From assembly GCF_016429215.1 (NCBI RefSeq), contig NZ_JAELUH010000025.1:1-64000 (forward strand): 64,000 nucleotides of DNA, read 5' to 3'. This stretch comes from Herbaspirillum sp. ASV7. GTDB lineage: Bacteria; Pseudomonadota; Gammaproteobacteria; Burkholderiales; Burkholderiaceae_D. The translations under genes and the position numbers were made by a program. Below, in pieces: positions 40,248 to 49,713 of the stretch. The number at the start of each line of letters is the position of its first letter. Positions within the stretch are counted from its first letter, which is position 1. The notes beneath the pieces were generated by a model. The model saw only the letters and a list, made by a program, of their open reading frames with translations, was not told where the DNA came from and searched no databases.

Positions 40248-40687
40248 GGCGTTCGCTGCTTTTCTATTCTTTGGTCAGGGGCGGGCGTCGTGGCGTAGCG
40301 AAAAGACCAGAGCCGGCGTAGCCGCGCTTGATCCCCTGTCCGATCGAGCCGGGAGGGTGTCTTCCCACATGGGCTGGATTGTAAATGAGAGTTATTAGCG
40401 CAGCCAGCTGTTTGATGATTTGACTTGTTTTTCATGAAGATATTGAAAAATGATCTATATTTGTTGTGAGAAGACGACTTTTTGCGTGAGAATCCCGCGA
40501 GTATTTCCTACATCGCGGCAGCGGCCTGGCTGTCCCTGAATCTGATTGACAAGGACGAAGCCGACGGGGAATAATCCCGTCCAAGTGATACGACAACGTA
40601 CAAGATCGGGTTTGCCTGATCGGCGACCCTTTTTTGAACCGTAGCGTACAAAGAACAACGATGAATCATCCCCAGGAGACAAGCCGC
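40248..40687. other. Non-coding 440-bp gap between MCP 2 and udh
   Basis: Strongly AT-rich around 40385-40480. No gene visible. Holds promoters for both flanking genes and the uronate-type operator at 40586-40603. Confidence 0.6.
40586..40603. promoter_or_regulatory. Operator candidate before udh, like the exuT-side palindrome
   Basis: TGATACGACAACGTACAA matches the perfect palindrome at 55628-55645 (TTATACGACGTCGTATAA) in 14 of 18 positions. It lies about 85 bp before the udh start, suited to binding by the same FadR-type GntR regulator. Confidence 0.55.
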
Positions 40688-41542
40688 ATGAGCGGAGCAG
40701 ACGACCTCGGCGCGTGGCAGACGGCGCGCTTTTCCCGGCTCTTGCTGACGGGTGCTGCCGGTGGCGTGGGCAAGCAGTTGCGCGCGCGCCTGGCCGGCTT
40801 TGCCGATGTGGTGCGGGTGGCCGACCTGGCTTCGGCCATGCAGGCGGCCGCGCCCGCCGCCGCCCATGAAGAAGTGCTGGGATGCGACCTGGCCGACCGC
40901 GCTGCGGTGGACGCCATGGTGGCCGGCTGCGAGGCCATCATCCATCTGGGTGGAGTCTCGGTGGAGCGGCCCTTCGAGGAAATCCTGGAAGCCAACATCA
41001 AGGGCGTCTTCCATATCTATGAGGCGGCGCGCCGCCATGGCGTCAAGCGCGTCATCTTCGCCAGCTCCAACCACGTCACCGGCTTCTATCGCCAGGATGA
41101 GCGCATCGATGCGCATGACATCAAGCGCCCCGATGGCTACTACGGCTTGTCCAAGTCCTATGGCGAAGACATGGCGCAGTTCTACTTCGACCGCTATGGC
41201 GTGGAAACGGTGAGCATCCGCATCGGCTCGATCTTCCCGGAGGCGAGCAACCGTCGCATGCTGGCCAGCTGGATGAGCATGGATGACTTCGAGCAGTTGC
41301 TGCGTCGCGCCCTGTTCATTCCCGGTGTGGGCCATACGGTGGTCTACGGCATGTCGGCCAATGCCAAGACCTGGTGGGACAACCGCTACGCCGCCCATCT
41401 GGGCTATGCGCCCAAGGACAGCTCGGAGATCTTCCGCGCCAAGGTCGAGGCGCAACCGCAGCCGGCGCCCGACGATCCGGTGGCGACCATGCAGGGCGGT
41501 GCCTTTACCGCCGCCGGTCCCTTCGATCCCCTGGCTGGCTGA
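40688..41542 (+). CDS. udh: Uronate dehydrogenase
   Basis: 284 residues from the ATG at 40688, chosen because AGGAGA lies 8 bases before it; Met at 40661 and 40634 are upstream alternatives. The SDR Rossmann loop is TGAAGGVG (21-28); the catalytic pair is Y152/K156 in YYGLSK; SSNHVTGFY supplies the conserved Ser-Asn. The closeness to characterised Pseudomonas Udh is clear (HLGGVSVERPFEEIL, WWDNRYAAHLGYAPKDSSE). Udh oxidises D-galacturonate or D-glucuronate to the aldarolactone with NAD+, the entry to the oxidative uronate pathway. An operator shared with the hexuronate carrier gene is likely. Confidence 0.95.
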   Translation: MSGADDLGAWQTARFSRLLLTGAAGGVGKQLRARLAGFADVVRVADLASAMQAAAPAAAHEEVLGCDLADRAAVDAMVAGCEAIIHLGGVSVERPFEEILEANIKGVFHIYEAARRHGVKRVIFASSNHVTGFYRQDERIDAHDIKRPDGYYGLSKSYGEDMAQFYFDRYGVETVSIRIGSIFPEASNRRMLASWMSMDDFEQLLRRALFIPGVGHTVVYGMSANAKTWWDNRYAAHLGYAPKDSSEIFRAKVEAQPQPAPDDPVATMQGGAFTAAGPFDPLAG

Positions 41543-41764
41543 GGCAGTCTTTTTCTTTTTCGCACCATCCCGTTTTACCGAGTGGTAGTCGTGGCGGCCT
41601 TTGGCGTGGCCGCACGACATGGCAGCAGCTAGTCGCTTGACGAATCGCTTTACCTGAATCGCAGCAAGGCCGTACCCGGAGCACCGGGCCGCCCGCACGC
41701 AGCAGGATCGCGCACGCGCCGCACCGATGTCCGGATTCCCGAACCCTTGACGGACCCGGCAGCC

Positions 41765-42595
41765 ATGAACTTTTCTCTCGATTTTTCCAGTCTCGCGCCG
41801 TATTGGCCGGTGTTCCTGCGCGGCGCCTGGCTGACGCTGAAGATGACCACCGTGGCGGTGATCGCCGGCGTTTCCATCGGCGTCATCGTCGCCTTTGCCA
41901 AGAACAGCCCGAACCGGCTGGTCGCCCGCGCCTGCAGCGGCTACATCGAGGTGGTGCGCAACACCCCCTTCCTGGTGCAGATCTTCCTGCTGTACTTCGG
42001 CCTGGCTAGCCTGGGCATCCACATGCCCACCTTCGCGGCGGCGGTGCTGGCGATGATCGTCAATATCGCTGCCTATGCCGCCGAGATCATCCGTGCCGGC
42101 ATCGACTCGGTGCCGCGCGGGCAGATCGAGGCGGCGCAATGCCTGGGCCTGTCGACCTGGCGCATACGCTGGCATGTCATGTTGCAGCCGGCCATCGAGC
42201 GTGTCTATCCGGCGCTGACCAGCCAGTTCCTGCTGATGATGCAAGCCTCGGCCATGGCCTCGCAGATCTCCGCCGAGGAACTGACGGCGATTGCCAATAC
42301 GGTGCAGTCCGATACCTTCCGCTCGCTGGAAACCTATATCGTCGTGGCCGCGCTGTACCTGGCGCTGGCGATCCTGGTCAAGCTGATCGCCCATGCGGTG
42401 GGCGAGACCATCTTCAAGCGTCGCCGCACCCTGCGCCGGGCCGCCGCACAGGGTCGTCGCAGCCCGGTGTCGCGTCGGCCGGCAGGGGACCCGGCCAGCC
42501 TGGCGCCGCTGGCGCACACCCCTTATGTGCATGCACCATCGCGCCCGGTGGTGGCGGCCGTGGCAGCGGTACGGACCGACGGGAGGACCTCATGA
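41765..42595 (+). CDS. ABC transporter permease 1 (polar amino-acid type, HisQM family)
   Basis: 276 residues from ATG 41765 (MNFSLDFSSL); a Met six codons earlier is weaker. TM helices at about 20-45, 55-75, 85-105 and 190-210. The EAA-like loop is present as IEAAQCLGLSTWRIRWHVML, and IEVVRNTPFLVQIFLLYFGL is a PAAT family signature. The C-terminal 50 residues are Arg- and Pro-rich and extend beyond the usual family length. Its stop overlaps permease 2. Imports a polar small molecule; given the setting, it might carry an acidic sugar derivative, but the family mostly carries amino acids. Confidence 0.93.
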   Translation: MNFSLDFSSLAPYWPVFLRGAWLTLKMTTVAVIAGVSIGVIVAFAKNSPNRLVARACSGYIEVVRNTPFLVQIFLLYFGLASLGIHMPTFAAAVLAMIVNIAAYAAEIIRAGIDSVPRGQIEAAQCLGLSTWRIRWHVMLQPAIERVYPALTSQFLLMMQASAMASQISAEELTAIANTVQSDTFRSLETYIVVAALYLALAILVKLIAHAVGETIFKRRRTLRRAAAQGRRSPVSRRPAGDPASLAPLAHTPYVHAPSRPVVAAVAAVRTDGRTS

Positions 42596-43228
42596 TGGGC
42601 GGCTTTACCTGGACCTATTTCTTCTTCATGGTGCAATCCATCGGCTGGACCCTGGTGCTGTCGGCGCTGGCCTTCGTGCTGGGTGGCATCGGCGGCTTCC
42701 TGGTGATGCTGGCGCGCATCTCGCCGCGCGCCTGGCTGCGCCTGCCGGCCACGCTCTTCATCGAATGCATACAGGGCATCCCGCTGCTGATCCTGCTGTT
42801 CATCGTCTACTTCGGCCTGTCGGTCTATGGCCTGGTGCTACCGGCGCTGGTGGCGGCGGCCATCGCCATGATGGTCTATGCCAGCGCCTACCTGGGCGAT
42901 ATCTGGCGCGGCTGCGTGGAGGCCATGCCGCGCCCGCAGTGGGAGGCTTCGGAATGCCTGTCGCTGACGCGCTGGCAGACCTTGCGGCTGGTGATCATCC
43001 CGCAGGCCATGCGGCTGTCGCTGCCGCCGACCATCGGCTTCCTGGTGCAGCTGATCAAACTGACCTCGCTGGGTTCGGTGATCGGCTTCGTCGAACTGAC
43101 GCATGCCGGGGTCATCATCAACAACTCGATCTTCCAGCCCTTCCTGGTGTTCGTGCTGGTCGGCACCTTCTATTTCCTGCTCTGCTACCCCTTATCGCGC
43201 TGGAGCGCATCCATGGAGAGAAAGCTCA

Positions 43229-43245
<17 letters not shown>
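42592..43245 (+). CDS. ABC transporter permease 2 (polar amino-acid type)
   Basis: 217 residues with ATGATG at 42592, overlapping the previous stop and preceded by GGGAGGA. TM helices with FIECIQGIPLLILLFIVYFGL, the family marker, and an EAA loop WEASECLSLTRWQTLRLVII. Pairs with permease 1 in the inner membrane as a heterodimer. The end overlaps the ATPase gene start by 17 bases. Confidence 0.94.
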
Positions 43246-44023
<778 letters not shown>

Positions 44024-44075
44024 CGCACAGATTTCCCCCTGCATGTCCAACCACTTAAAACAACGGAGACACACC

Positions 44076-44879
44076 ATGCAACACCGCAACATCGCACGCT
44101 GGTCGCGCACCGGCATCGCTGCCCTGGTCCTGGGCCTGTGTACCCACGCCGCCCTGGCCGATCAGCTGGACGATATCAAGAAGGCCGGCAAGATCCGCAT
44201 CGCCACCACCATGAGCACGCCGCTGTTCGGCTTCACCGACGACAAGCTGCAACTCTCCGGCTCCGACGTCGAGGCCGCGCGCCTGCTGGCGCAGGACCTG
44301 GGCGTGCAGCTGGAGCTGACCGGCGTGACCAATGCCGCACGCGTTCCCACCTTGCAGTCCAACCGCACCGACATCGTGATCGGGTCGCTGTCGATCACGC
44401 CTGAGCGCATCAAGGTCATCGACTTCTCCACTCCTTATGCGGTCATCAGCCTCATCATCGGCGGACCCAAGAGCATGGCCATCAAGGACTACGCCGACCT
44501 GGCTGGCAAGCGCATCGGCGTCACCCGTGCCACGCCCAACGACACCCTGACCACGCAGAACGCCAAGGGCGCCGAGGTGGTGCGCTACGAGGATGACGCC
44601 ACCCTGATCACCTCCATGGTGACCGGCCAGGTCGAGGTGTTTTCCAGCACACCTTCCAACCTGCAGGAGATGCAGAAGAAGGCACCCGGCAAGAACCTGG
44701 AAATGAAATTCGAGCAGAAGGCCTTCGACCTGGGCATCGCCCTGAACAAGAACCAGCCACGCCTGAAGCAATGGCTGGATGACTGGGTCAAGGCCAACAT
44801 GAAGAACGGCAAGCTCAATGCCATCTACAAGAAGTACCACGGTCGCGACCTGCCGGCGACTGTCCAGAACCCGCAATAA
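44076..44879 (+). CDS. ABC transporter periplasmic binding protein (SBP_bac_3)
   Basis: 267 residues from ATG 44076 behind CGGAGA. The signal peptide ends HAALADQ. The SBP_bac_3 fold is clear: KIRIATTMSTPLFGF, SDVEAARLLAQDLGVQLEL, IVIGSLSITPERIKVIDFS and GKRIGVTRATPNDT. The usual Arg and Asp ligands of amino-acid binders are partly present (R in SNRTD region). Last gene of the ABC operon, followed by a hairpin. Confidence 0.94.
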   Translation: MQHRNIARWSRTGIAALVLGLCTHAALADQLDDIKKAGKIRIATTMSTPLFGFTDDKLQLSGSDVEAARLLAQDLGVQLELTGVTNAARVPTLQSNRTDIVIGSLSITPERIKVIDFSTPYAVISLIIGGPKSMAIKDYADLAGKRIGVTRATPNDTLTTQNAKGAEVVRYEDDATLITSMVTGQVEVFSSTPSNLQEMQKKAPGKNLEMKFEQKAFDLGIALNKNQPRLKQWLDDWVKANMKNGKLNAIYKKYHGRDLPATVQNPQ

Positions 44880-45235
44880 GCCAAGCTAATGACGACCGGG
44901 TGGCCTCGCCCGGTCGGTTCTTCTGCTGTGCCAGCGCCGTCATGGTGAGCGACAGAATGATCGTTTCATTCACCAAGGCGGCAAAAAATTGGTCCTCAGG
45001 AAACAAAATCCCCTGTTTCGTCATTTCGTGATCGAATAACACGATCAAAAAGATCGTTTTTCTCTTGATTTCGGTCGCGCACCGGTATATCTTGATCAAA
45101 AAAATCGTTGAGCAATTGCTTTGCCGCGTTTCGTGGAAACAAAATGATCGAAATGATCGTTCTGGCCAGGCAGGCAGCTTTCTACCCACCGGACCGGATC
45201 GAACCGGTCGCGACAAGAACAGACGGAGATATCAC
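44880..45235. promoter_or_regulatory. 356-bp regulatory gap with phased GATC-type operators
   Basis: No gene. ACGATC-AAAAA-GATCGT (45041-45057), TTGATC-AAAAA-AATCGT (45092-45108) and ATGATC-GAAAT-GATCGT (45144-45160) share one 17-base pattern; each of the last two matches the first in 14 of 17 positions. Their centres are 51 and 52 bp apart, five helical turns each. A further repeat TGATCG-N7-CGATCA (45029-45047) overlaps the first, and AATGA-TCGTT-TCATT is at 44956-44970. Probably the control region of the aldolase-to-DeoR operon, with DeoR at its end as the likely binder. Confidence 0.75.
44893..44923 (+). terminator. Hairpin after the ABC transporter operon
   Basis: Arms CGACCGGG (44893-44900) and CCCGGTCG (44909-44916) pair perfectly; the downstream T content (GTTCTTCT) is only moderate, so it is a probable rather than certain terminator. 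Confidence 0.6.
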
Positions 45236-46123
45236 ATGTCCCTCACCTTCAAGGGCATCGTCCCTGCATTGATCACGCCCATGACCCGCGACGAGGAAGT
45301 CGACGAAGCGGGCTTGCGCACGCTGGTCGACCGCCTCATCGACGCCGGCGTGCATGGCCTGTTCGTGCTGGGCACCAATGGCGAATTCATCTCGCTGTCG
45401 GAAGCCGAGAAACTGCGCGTGGCGCGCATCGCCGTGGAGCAGTCGGCCGGGCGCGTACCGGTCATCGCCGGCACCGGCGCCTATGCCACCCGCGACGTGA
45501 TCGGCCTCAACAGCAAGATGCAGGACCAGGGCGTCGATGGCCTCTCCGTCATCACGCCGTATTTCAACGGCGCCACCCAGCCCGAGCTGTTCAAGCACTA
45601 CGACAGCATCGCCCGCGCCACGACGCTGCCGGTGATGCTCTACACCATCCCGGCCAAGACCGGCGTGCAGCTCAATGTCGATACCGTGCGCCGCCTCTCC
45701 GAGATCCCCAACATCCGTGGCATCAAGGACAGCGGTGGCGACTTCGACCGCCTGCTGCAGCTGATCAACCTGCGTCGTGACGACTTCGCCGTCTTCACCG
45801 GTACCGATTCGATGATCCTGTGGACCCTGATCGCCGGTGGCGATGGCGCGGTGGCGGCGACCACCAATGCCGTGCCCAGCGTGGTGATGTCGATCTGGAA
45901 CAACTTCCAGAAGGGTGACATCGTCGCCGCCCGCCAGGCCCAGGAAGCGCTGCGTCCGCTGCGCGACGCCTTCGCGCTGGGTACCTTGCCGGTAGTCCTC
46001 AAGACCGCCGCCGGCCTCCTGGGCATGCCCGCCGGCCCGGCCCGTTCGCCGGTGCTGCCGCTGGATGACGCGGCCCTGGAACGCCTCAAGAAGGCCATCG
46101 CCGCCTATCCGCGCGTGAACTGA
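45236..46123 (+). CDS. DapA/NanA-family class I aldolase or dehydratase
   Basis: 295 residues from ATG 45236 behind ACGGAGA. TIM-barrel family with GTNGEFISLSEAEK, the catalytic tyrosine in MLYTIPAKTGV and the Schiff-base lysine in RGIKDSGGDFDR. These features define pyruvate-dependent aldolases and dehydratases (dihydrodipicolinate synthase, N-acetylneuraminate lyase, 2-keto-3-deoxy acid enzymes). Its place before a dehydrogenase and a four-carbon acid-sugar kinase points to sugar-acid breakdown rather than lysine synthesis. First gene of a long operon. A second paralogue is encoded at 57835-58713. Confidence 0.9.
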   Translation: MSLTFKGIVPALITPMTRDEEVDEAGLRTLVDRLIDAGVHGLFVLGTNGEFISLSEAEKLRVARIAVEQSAGRVPVIAGTGAYATRDVIGLNSKMQDQGVDGLSVITPYFNGATQPELFKHYDSIARATTLPVMLYTIPAKTGVQLNVDTVRRLSEIPNIRGIKDSGGDFDRLLQLINLRRDDFAVFTGTDSMILWTLIAGGDGAVAATTNAVPSVVMSIWNNFQKGDIVAARQAQEALRPLRDAFALGTLPVVLKTAAGLLGMPAGPARSPVLPLDDAALERLKKAIAAYPRVN

Positions 46124-46165
46124 TTCGCGCCCCCACCCAACGCCAACGACCACGACCAGGACGAC

Positions 46166-47335
46166 ATGAGCACTTCCTACCACTTCCAGACCGTCAAGCA
46201 CGTCGTGCACGGTCCCGACAGCCTCGATCAACTGGCCGACAAGCTGGCCCTGCTGGATCGCCCGGTGCGCCGCATCGCCTTCATCACCCAGCCCGTGATC
46301 GAACAGATGGGCGTGGTGGCGCGCGTGGTCGAGGCGCTGGCCAGGAAAGACGTGCAGACCCTGGTGGTGCGCGATGTGCAACCCGAGCCGACCATCGAGA
46401 ATGTGGAAACGGTGTTCCGTGACCAGATCGCGCCCTTCGCGCCGGATGCGGTGCTCTCCATCGGTGGCGGCAGCGTGCTGGATGCCGCCAAGCTGTTCGC
46501 CGTGCGCCTGACCAATGAAGAACCGCTGCGCCAGTGGCTGGGCGTGGACCTGATCAAGCAGCCCGGTGTGCCGCTGGTGCTGGTGCCGACCACGGCCGGT
46601 ACCGGTTCGGAAGTCACGCCCAATGCCATCGTGACGCTGCCCGATGAAGAGCTGAAGGTCGGCATCGTCAGCCGCCACCTGCTGCCGCAACTGGTGATTC
46701 TGGACGCCAAGCTCACCGTGGGCCTGCCCAAGCCCATCACCGCCGCCACCGGCATGGATGCCTTCATCCACGCGCTGGAATCCTATATCTCCACCAAGGC
46801 CAATCCCATCAGCGACATGTTCGCCATGGAATCGATGCGCCTCATCGGTGCCAACCTGGTCGAGGCCTACCAGAACGGCCAATCGCTGCCGGCGCGCCAG
46901 GCCATGCTGCTCGGTTCCATGTATGGCGGCCTGGCGCTGACCGCGGCCGGCACCGCCGCCGTGCATGCGCTGGCGTATCCGCTGGGCGGCATGTTCAACA
47001 TCACCCACGGCGTGGCCAACTCGATGCTGTTGCCGCACGTGATGGAATTCAACCTCGATGCCATCGTCGAGCGGCTGTCCCAGGTGGCGCATGCGCTGGC
47101 CATCGCCCGTCATGACGACAGCGACCAGGTCGCCGCCGAGAAGCTGCTGGCGCGCCTGCGCGAATGGACTGCCGTGCTGGAGATCCCGCAGGACCTGCGC
47201 AGCTTCGGCGTCTCCGAAGAGCACCTGGAGCCGCTGGCCGTGGCCGCCTCCAAGGTCAAGCGCCTGCTGGGCAACAATCCCAAGGTCTTGAGCCACGACG
47301 ACATCAAGGCCATCTACAAGAGGCTGCTGCCATGA
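46166..47335 (+). CDS. Iron-containing alcohol dehydrogenase
   Basis: 389 residues. NAD-binding GGGSVLDAAK at about residue 97-106, VPTTAGTGSEVTP near 145, and metal region MDAFIHALESY near 197 and ITHGVANSMLLPHV near 275, where the histidines and aspartate of group III ADHs lie. It probably interconverts an aldehyde and alcohol made or used by the aldolase step. Starts after AGGACGAC; ends with an ATGA overlap with the kinase gene. The closest well-known relatives act on short polyols or lactaldehyde, but the substrate is not clear. Confidence 0.93.
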   Translation: MSTSYHFQTVKHVVHGPDSLDQLADKLALLDRPVRRIAFITQPVIEQMGVVARVVEALARKDVQTLVVRDVQPEPTIENVETVFRDQIAPFAPDAVLSIGGGSVLDAAKLFAVRLTNEEPLRQWLGVDLIKQPGVPLVLVPTTAGTGSEVTPNAIVTLPDEELKVGIVSRHLLPQLVILDAKLTVGLPKPITAATGMDAFIHALESYISTKANPISDMFAMESMRLIGANLVEAYQNGQSLPARQAMLLGSMYGGLALTAAGTAAVHALAYPLGGMFNITHGVANSMLLPHVMEFNLDAIVERLSQVAHALAIARHDDSDQVAAEKLLARLREWTAVLEIPQDLRSFGVSEEHLEPLAVAASKVKRLLGNNPKVLSHDDIKAIYKRLLP

Positions 47336-49623
47336 CCAGCCACGCCAGCGGACGTGCGCGCCTGCTGATCGTCGGTGACGATCTGTCGGGCACGGCCGAT
47401 TGTGCCGTGACCTGCGCCAATGTCGGCCTGGACAGCGTGGTGGTGCTGGGTGTGCAAGCCGACGCCGCGCTGGCCGAGGCCGACGTGCTGGCGCTGGATG
47501 CCGATACCCGCGCGCTCGGCCCGCAGGAGGCTGCGCGCGTCAATGCCGCTGCCTGCCGCGCCAACCTTGCCGGTCGCAAGCTCTACAAGAAGATCGATTC
47601 CACCCTGCGCGGCAATGTCGCCGCCGAGATCGCTGCGCTGACCGAGGCCGGCATGGCCATCGTCGCACCGGCATTCCCGGCAGCGGGGCGCACCACAGTA
47701 AAGGGTCGCCAGTTCGTCTTCGGCGTGCCGGTGGAAGAGTCCGAAGTCTGGCGCAACGAACAGATCGCCGGTCGTGCCGACCTGCTGGCGATGCTGGCGC
47801 AAGCCGGCATGAAGGTCGCGCTGCTGGAGCTGGCGACATTACGCCAGGGCAGCGCACAGGTACGCGCACGCATCCTGGCCTGTCAGGCCGAGGGTTGCCA
47901 GGCCCTGGTCTGCGACAGCGAGAGCGCCGATGACCTGGCCTGCATCGCCCAGGCCTCGGCCTCCTTGCCTGGCCTGTACTGGGTCGGCTCGGCCGGCCTG
48001 GCCACGCCGCTGGTGCGGGCACTGCATGCCGCACCGGTGGCCAGTCCGGTATCTGTCACTCCCGCCTTGCACGCAAGCCATCGTGGTGGCGTGCTGGCCA
48101 TCGTCGGCAGCATGTCCAGCGTCTCGCATGCCCAGGCAGAGGCCCTGAAGCGGCGCGCCGGTACGGCGCTGGCGGCCTTCGAGATCGATGCGGCCGCCTT
48201 GCTCGATCCCTTGTCGGACCGTGCGCGCACGCTGGCCCAGCAAGTGGCGCAGACCCTGCAGGACGGTCGCAGCGTGCTGGTGTCCCTGAGCCAGGACCAG
48301 CGTGCGGCGGTCGCCGATGGCGCGCGCCTGGCACGGCAACTGGCCGCCCACCTGGGGCCGGTGGCGCAACACGCTGCAGGCCTCATCGCCACCGGTGGCG
48401 AGACCGCGCGCGCCATGCTCGCCAACATGGGCGTGCAGCACATGAAGATCGTCGCCGAGATCGATACCGGCGTGCCCCTGATGCAGGCCCTGCACCAGGG
48501 GCACGCCTTCCCCGTCGTTACCAAGGCGGGCGGCTTCGGCCAGCCCGACACCCTCTACCGCGCGTGGCGGCAATTGCATGACGCCGCGCGCCCATCCACT
48601 GGAGAAGAAGCTATGACATACCGTCCGGTTATCGGCATCACCATGGGCGATGCCGCCGGCGTGGGCCCGGAAATCATCATGAAGAGCCTGGCCCGCCGCG
48701 AGGTCTACCAGGGTTGCCGCCCGCTGGTCATCGGCGACGCCAAGCGCCTGCGCGACGCTGGTCGCATCACCGGCGTGTCGCTGTCGGTGCGTGCCATCGC
48801 CAGCCCCGCCGAGGCACGCTTCAACTATGGCGAGATCGACTGCATCGACCTGGGCCTGATCCCCGAGGACCTGCCCTACGGCCAGCTCTCGGCCGTGGCC
48901 GGCAATGCCGCCTTCCAGTACATCGCCCGTACGGTCGAACTGACCTCGGCCGGCGAACTCGACGCCATCTGCACCGCGCCCCTGAACAAGGAGGCGCTGC
49001 ACGCCGGTGGCCACATCTTCCCCGGCCACACCGAGATCCTGGCGCACCTCACCGGCGTGCCGGAAGTCTCGATGATGCTGGTGGCGCCCAAGCTGCGCGT
49101 GATCCACGTGACCACCCACATCGGCCTGATCGACGCCATCAACCGCATCGAACCCGGCCTGGTGCAGCGGACCATCGAGCGCGCCCACGACACCCTGGTG
49201 CGCGCCGGCATCTCGCAGCCGCGCATCGGCGTGTGCGGCATCAATCCGCACGCCGGCGAGAACGGCCTGTTCGGCTACGGTGAAGAAGAAAAGAAGATCA
49301 TCCCCGCCATCGACGTGCTGCGCGCCCGTGGCTGGGACGTGGAAGGCCCGCTGCCGGCCGACACCCTGTTCTATCGCGCCGGTCGTGGCGACTTCGATGT
49401 GGTGGTGGCGATGTACCACGACCAGGGCCACGGCCCGGTCAAGGTGATGGGCCTGGAAGCGGGTGTGAACGTGACCGTCGGCCTGCAGGTGATCCGTACC
49501 TCGGTGGACCACGGTACCGCCTTCGATATCGCCGGCCGTGGCATCGCCGACGAAGGCAGCATGCTGGAAGCGCTCAAGCAGGCACAAGACCTGGCGACGC
49601 GCCGCGCTGCCCTGGCAGCCTGA
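47332..49623 (+). CDS. DUF1537 four-carbon acid-sugar kinase fused to PdxA2-type dehydrogenase
   Basis: One uninterrupted frame of 763 residues. Residues 1-427 are a DUF1537 kinase: GDDLSGTADCAV, KKIDSTLRGN, and the C-terminal nucleotide lobe IATGGETARAML. Residues 428-763 are PdxA-like: GDAAGVGPEI, HIFPGHTEIL, NPHAGENGLFG and YHDQGHGPVK supply the three metal histidines. No stop separates the parts; the link is RPSTGEEAM. Known family chemistry: the kinase phosphorylates D-threonate/D-erythronate-type acids and PdxA2 oxidises and decarboxylates the product to dihydroxyacetone phosphate. GGAG before the internal ATG at 48613 means separate PdxA2 may also be made. ATG overlaps the alcohol dehydrogenase stop. 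Confidence 0.9.
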   Translation: MTSHASGRARLLIVGDDLSGTADCAVTCANVGLDSVVVLGVQADAALAEADVLALDADTRALGPQEAARVNAAACRANLAGRKLYKKIDSTLRGNVAAEIAALTEAGMAIVAPAFPAAGRTTVKGRQFVFGVPVEESEVWRNEQIAGRADLLAMLAQAGMKVALLELATLRQGSAQVRARILACQAEGCQALVCDSESADDLACIAQASASLPGLYWVGSAGLATPLVRALHAAPVASPVSVTPALHASHRGGVLAIVGSMSSVSHAQAEALKRRAGTALAAFEIDAAALLDPLSDRARTLAQQVAQTLQDGRSVLVSLSQDQRAAVADGARLARQLAAHLGPVAQHAAGLIATGGETARAMLANMGVQHMKIVAEIDTGVPLMQALHQGHAFPVVTKAGGFGQPDTLYRAWRQLHDAARPSTGEEAMTYRPVIGITMGDAAGVGPEIIMKSLARREVYQGCRPLVIGDAKRLRDAGRITGVSLSVRAIASPAEARFNYGEIDCIDLGLIPEDLPYGQLSAVAGNAAFQYIARTVELTSAGELDAICTAPLNKEALHAGGHIFPGHTEILAHLTGVPEVSMMLVAPKLRVIHVTTHIGLIDAINRIEPGLVQRTIERAHDTLVRAGISQPRIGVCGINPHAGENGLFGYGEEEKKIIPAIDVLRARGWDVEGPLPADTLFYRAGRGDFDVVVAMYHDQGHGPVKVMGLEAGVNVTVGLQVIRTSVDHGTAFDIAGRGIADEGSMLEALKQAQDLATRRAALAA
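48613..49623 (+). CDS. pdxA2: Alternative internal start: PdxA2-type 4-phosphate dehydrogenase alone
   Basis: 336 residues starting MTYRPVIGITMGDAAG. A GGAG sequence at 48601-48604 stands 8 bases before this ATG, so independent translation is plausible alongside the fused product. This is the part of the chain normally encoded as a separate gene in dtnK-pdxA2 operons. Listed to mark the possible second product, not as a separate locus. Confidence 0.55.
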   Translation: MTYRPVIGITMGDAAGVGPEIIMKSLARREVYQGCRPLVIGDAKRLRDAGRITGVSLSVRAIASPAEARFNYGEIDCIDLGLIPEDLPYGQLSAVAGNAAFQYIARTVELTSAGELDAICTAPLNKEALHAGGHIFPGHTEILAHLTGVPEVSMMLVAPKLRVIHVTTHIGLIDAINRIEPGLVQRTIERAHDTLVRAGISQPRIGVCGINPHAGENGLFGYGEEEKKIIPAIDVLRARGWDVEGPLPADTLFYRAGRGDFDVVVAMYHDQGHGPVKVMGLEAGVNVTVGLQVIRTSVDHGTAFDIAGRGIADEGSMLEALKQAQDLATRRAALAA

Positions 49624-49673
49624 TCGCACTGCCTGCCGGCCTACCGGTGGCGGGCAGGCGGCGAAAACTATTT

Positions 49674-49701
49674 ATAACGTTATCCGATCTTCGAGGATCG
49701 G
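49674..49701. promoter_or_regulatory. Palindromes before the SSS symporter gene
   Basis: ATAACGTTAT (49674-49683) and CCGATC-TTCGAG-GATCGG (49684-49701) lie back to back and run into the GGAGGAG ribosome site. The second could be a hairpin hiding that site, or a variant GATC operator with a spacer one base longer than at 45041-45160. Confidence 0.4.
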
Positions 49702-49713
49702 GAGGAGAACACA

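Noticed and set aside
45182..47296. A 704-codon antisense frame across the aldolase and alcohol dehydrogenase
   Set aside because: Opposite two clearly recognised enzymes; low-complexity translation.
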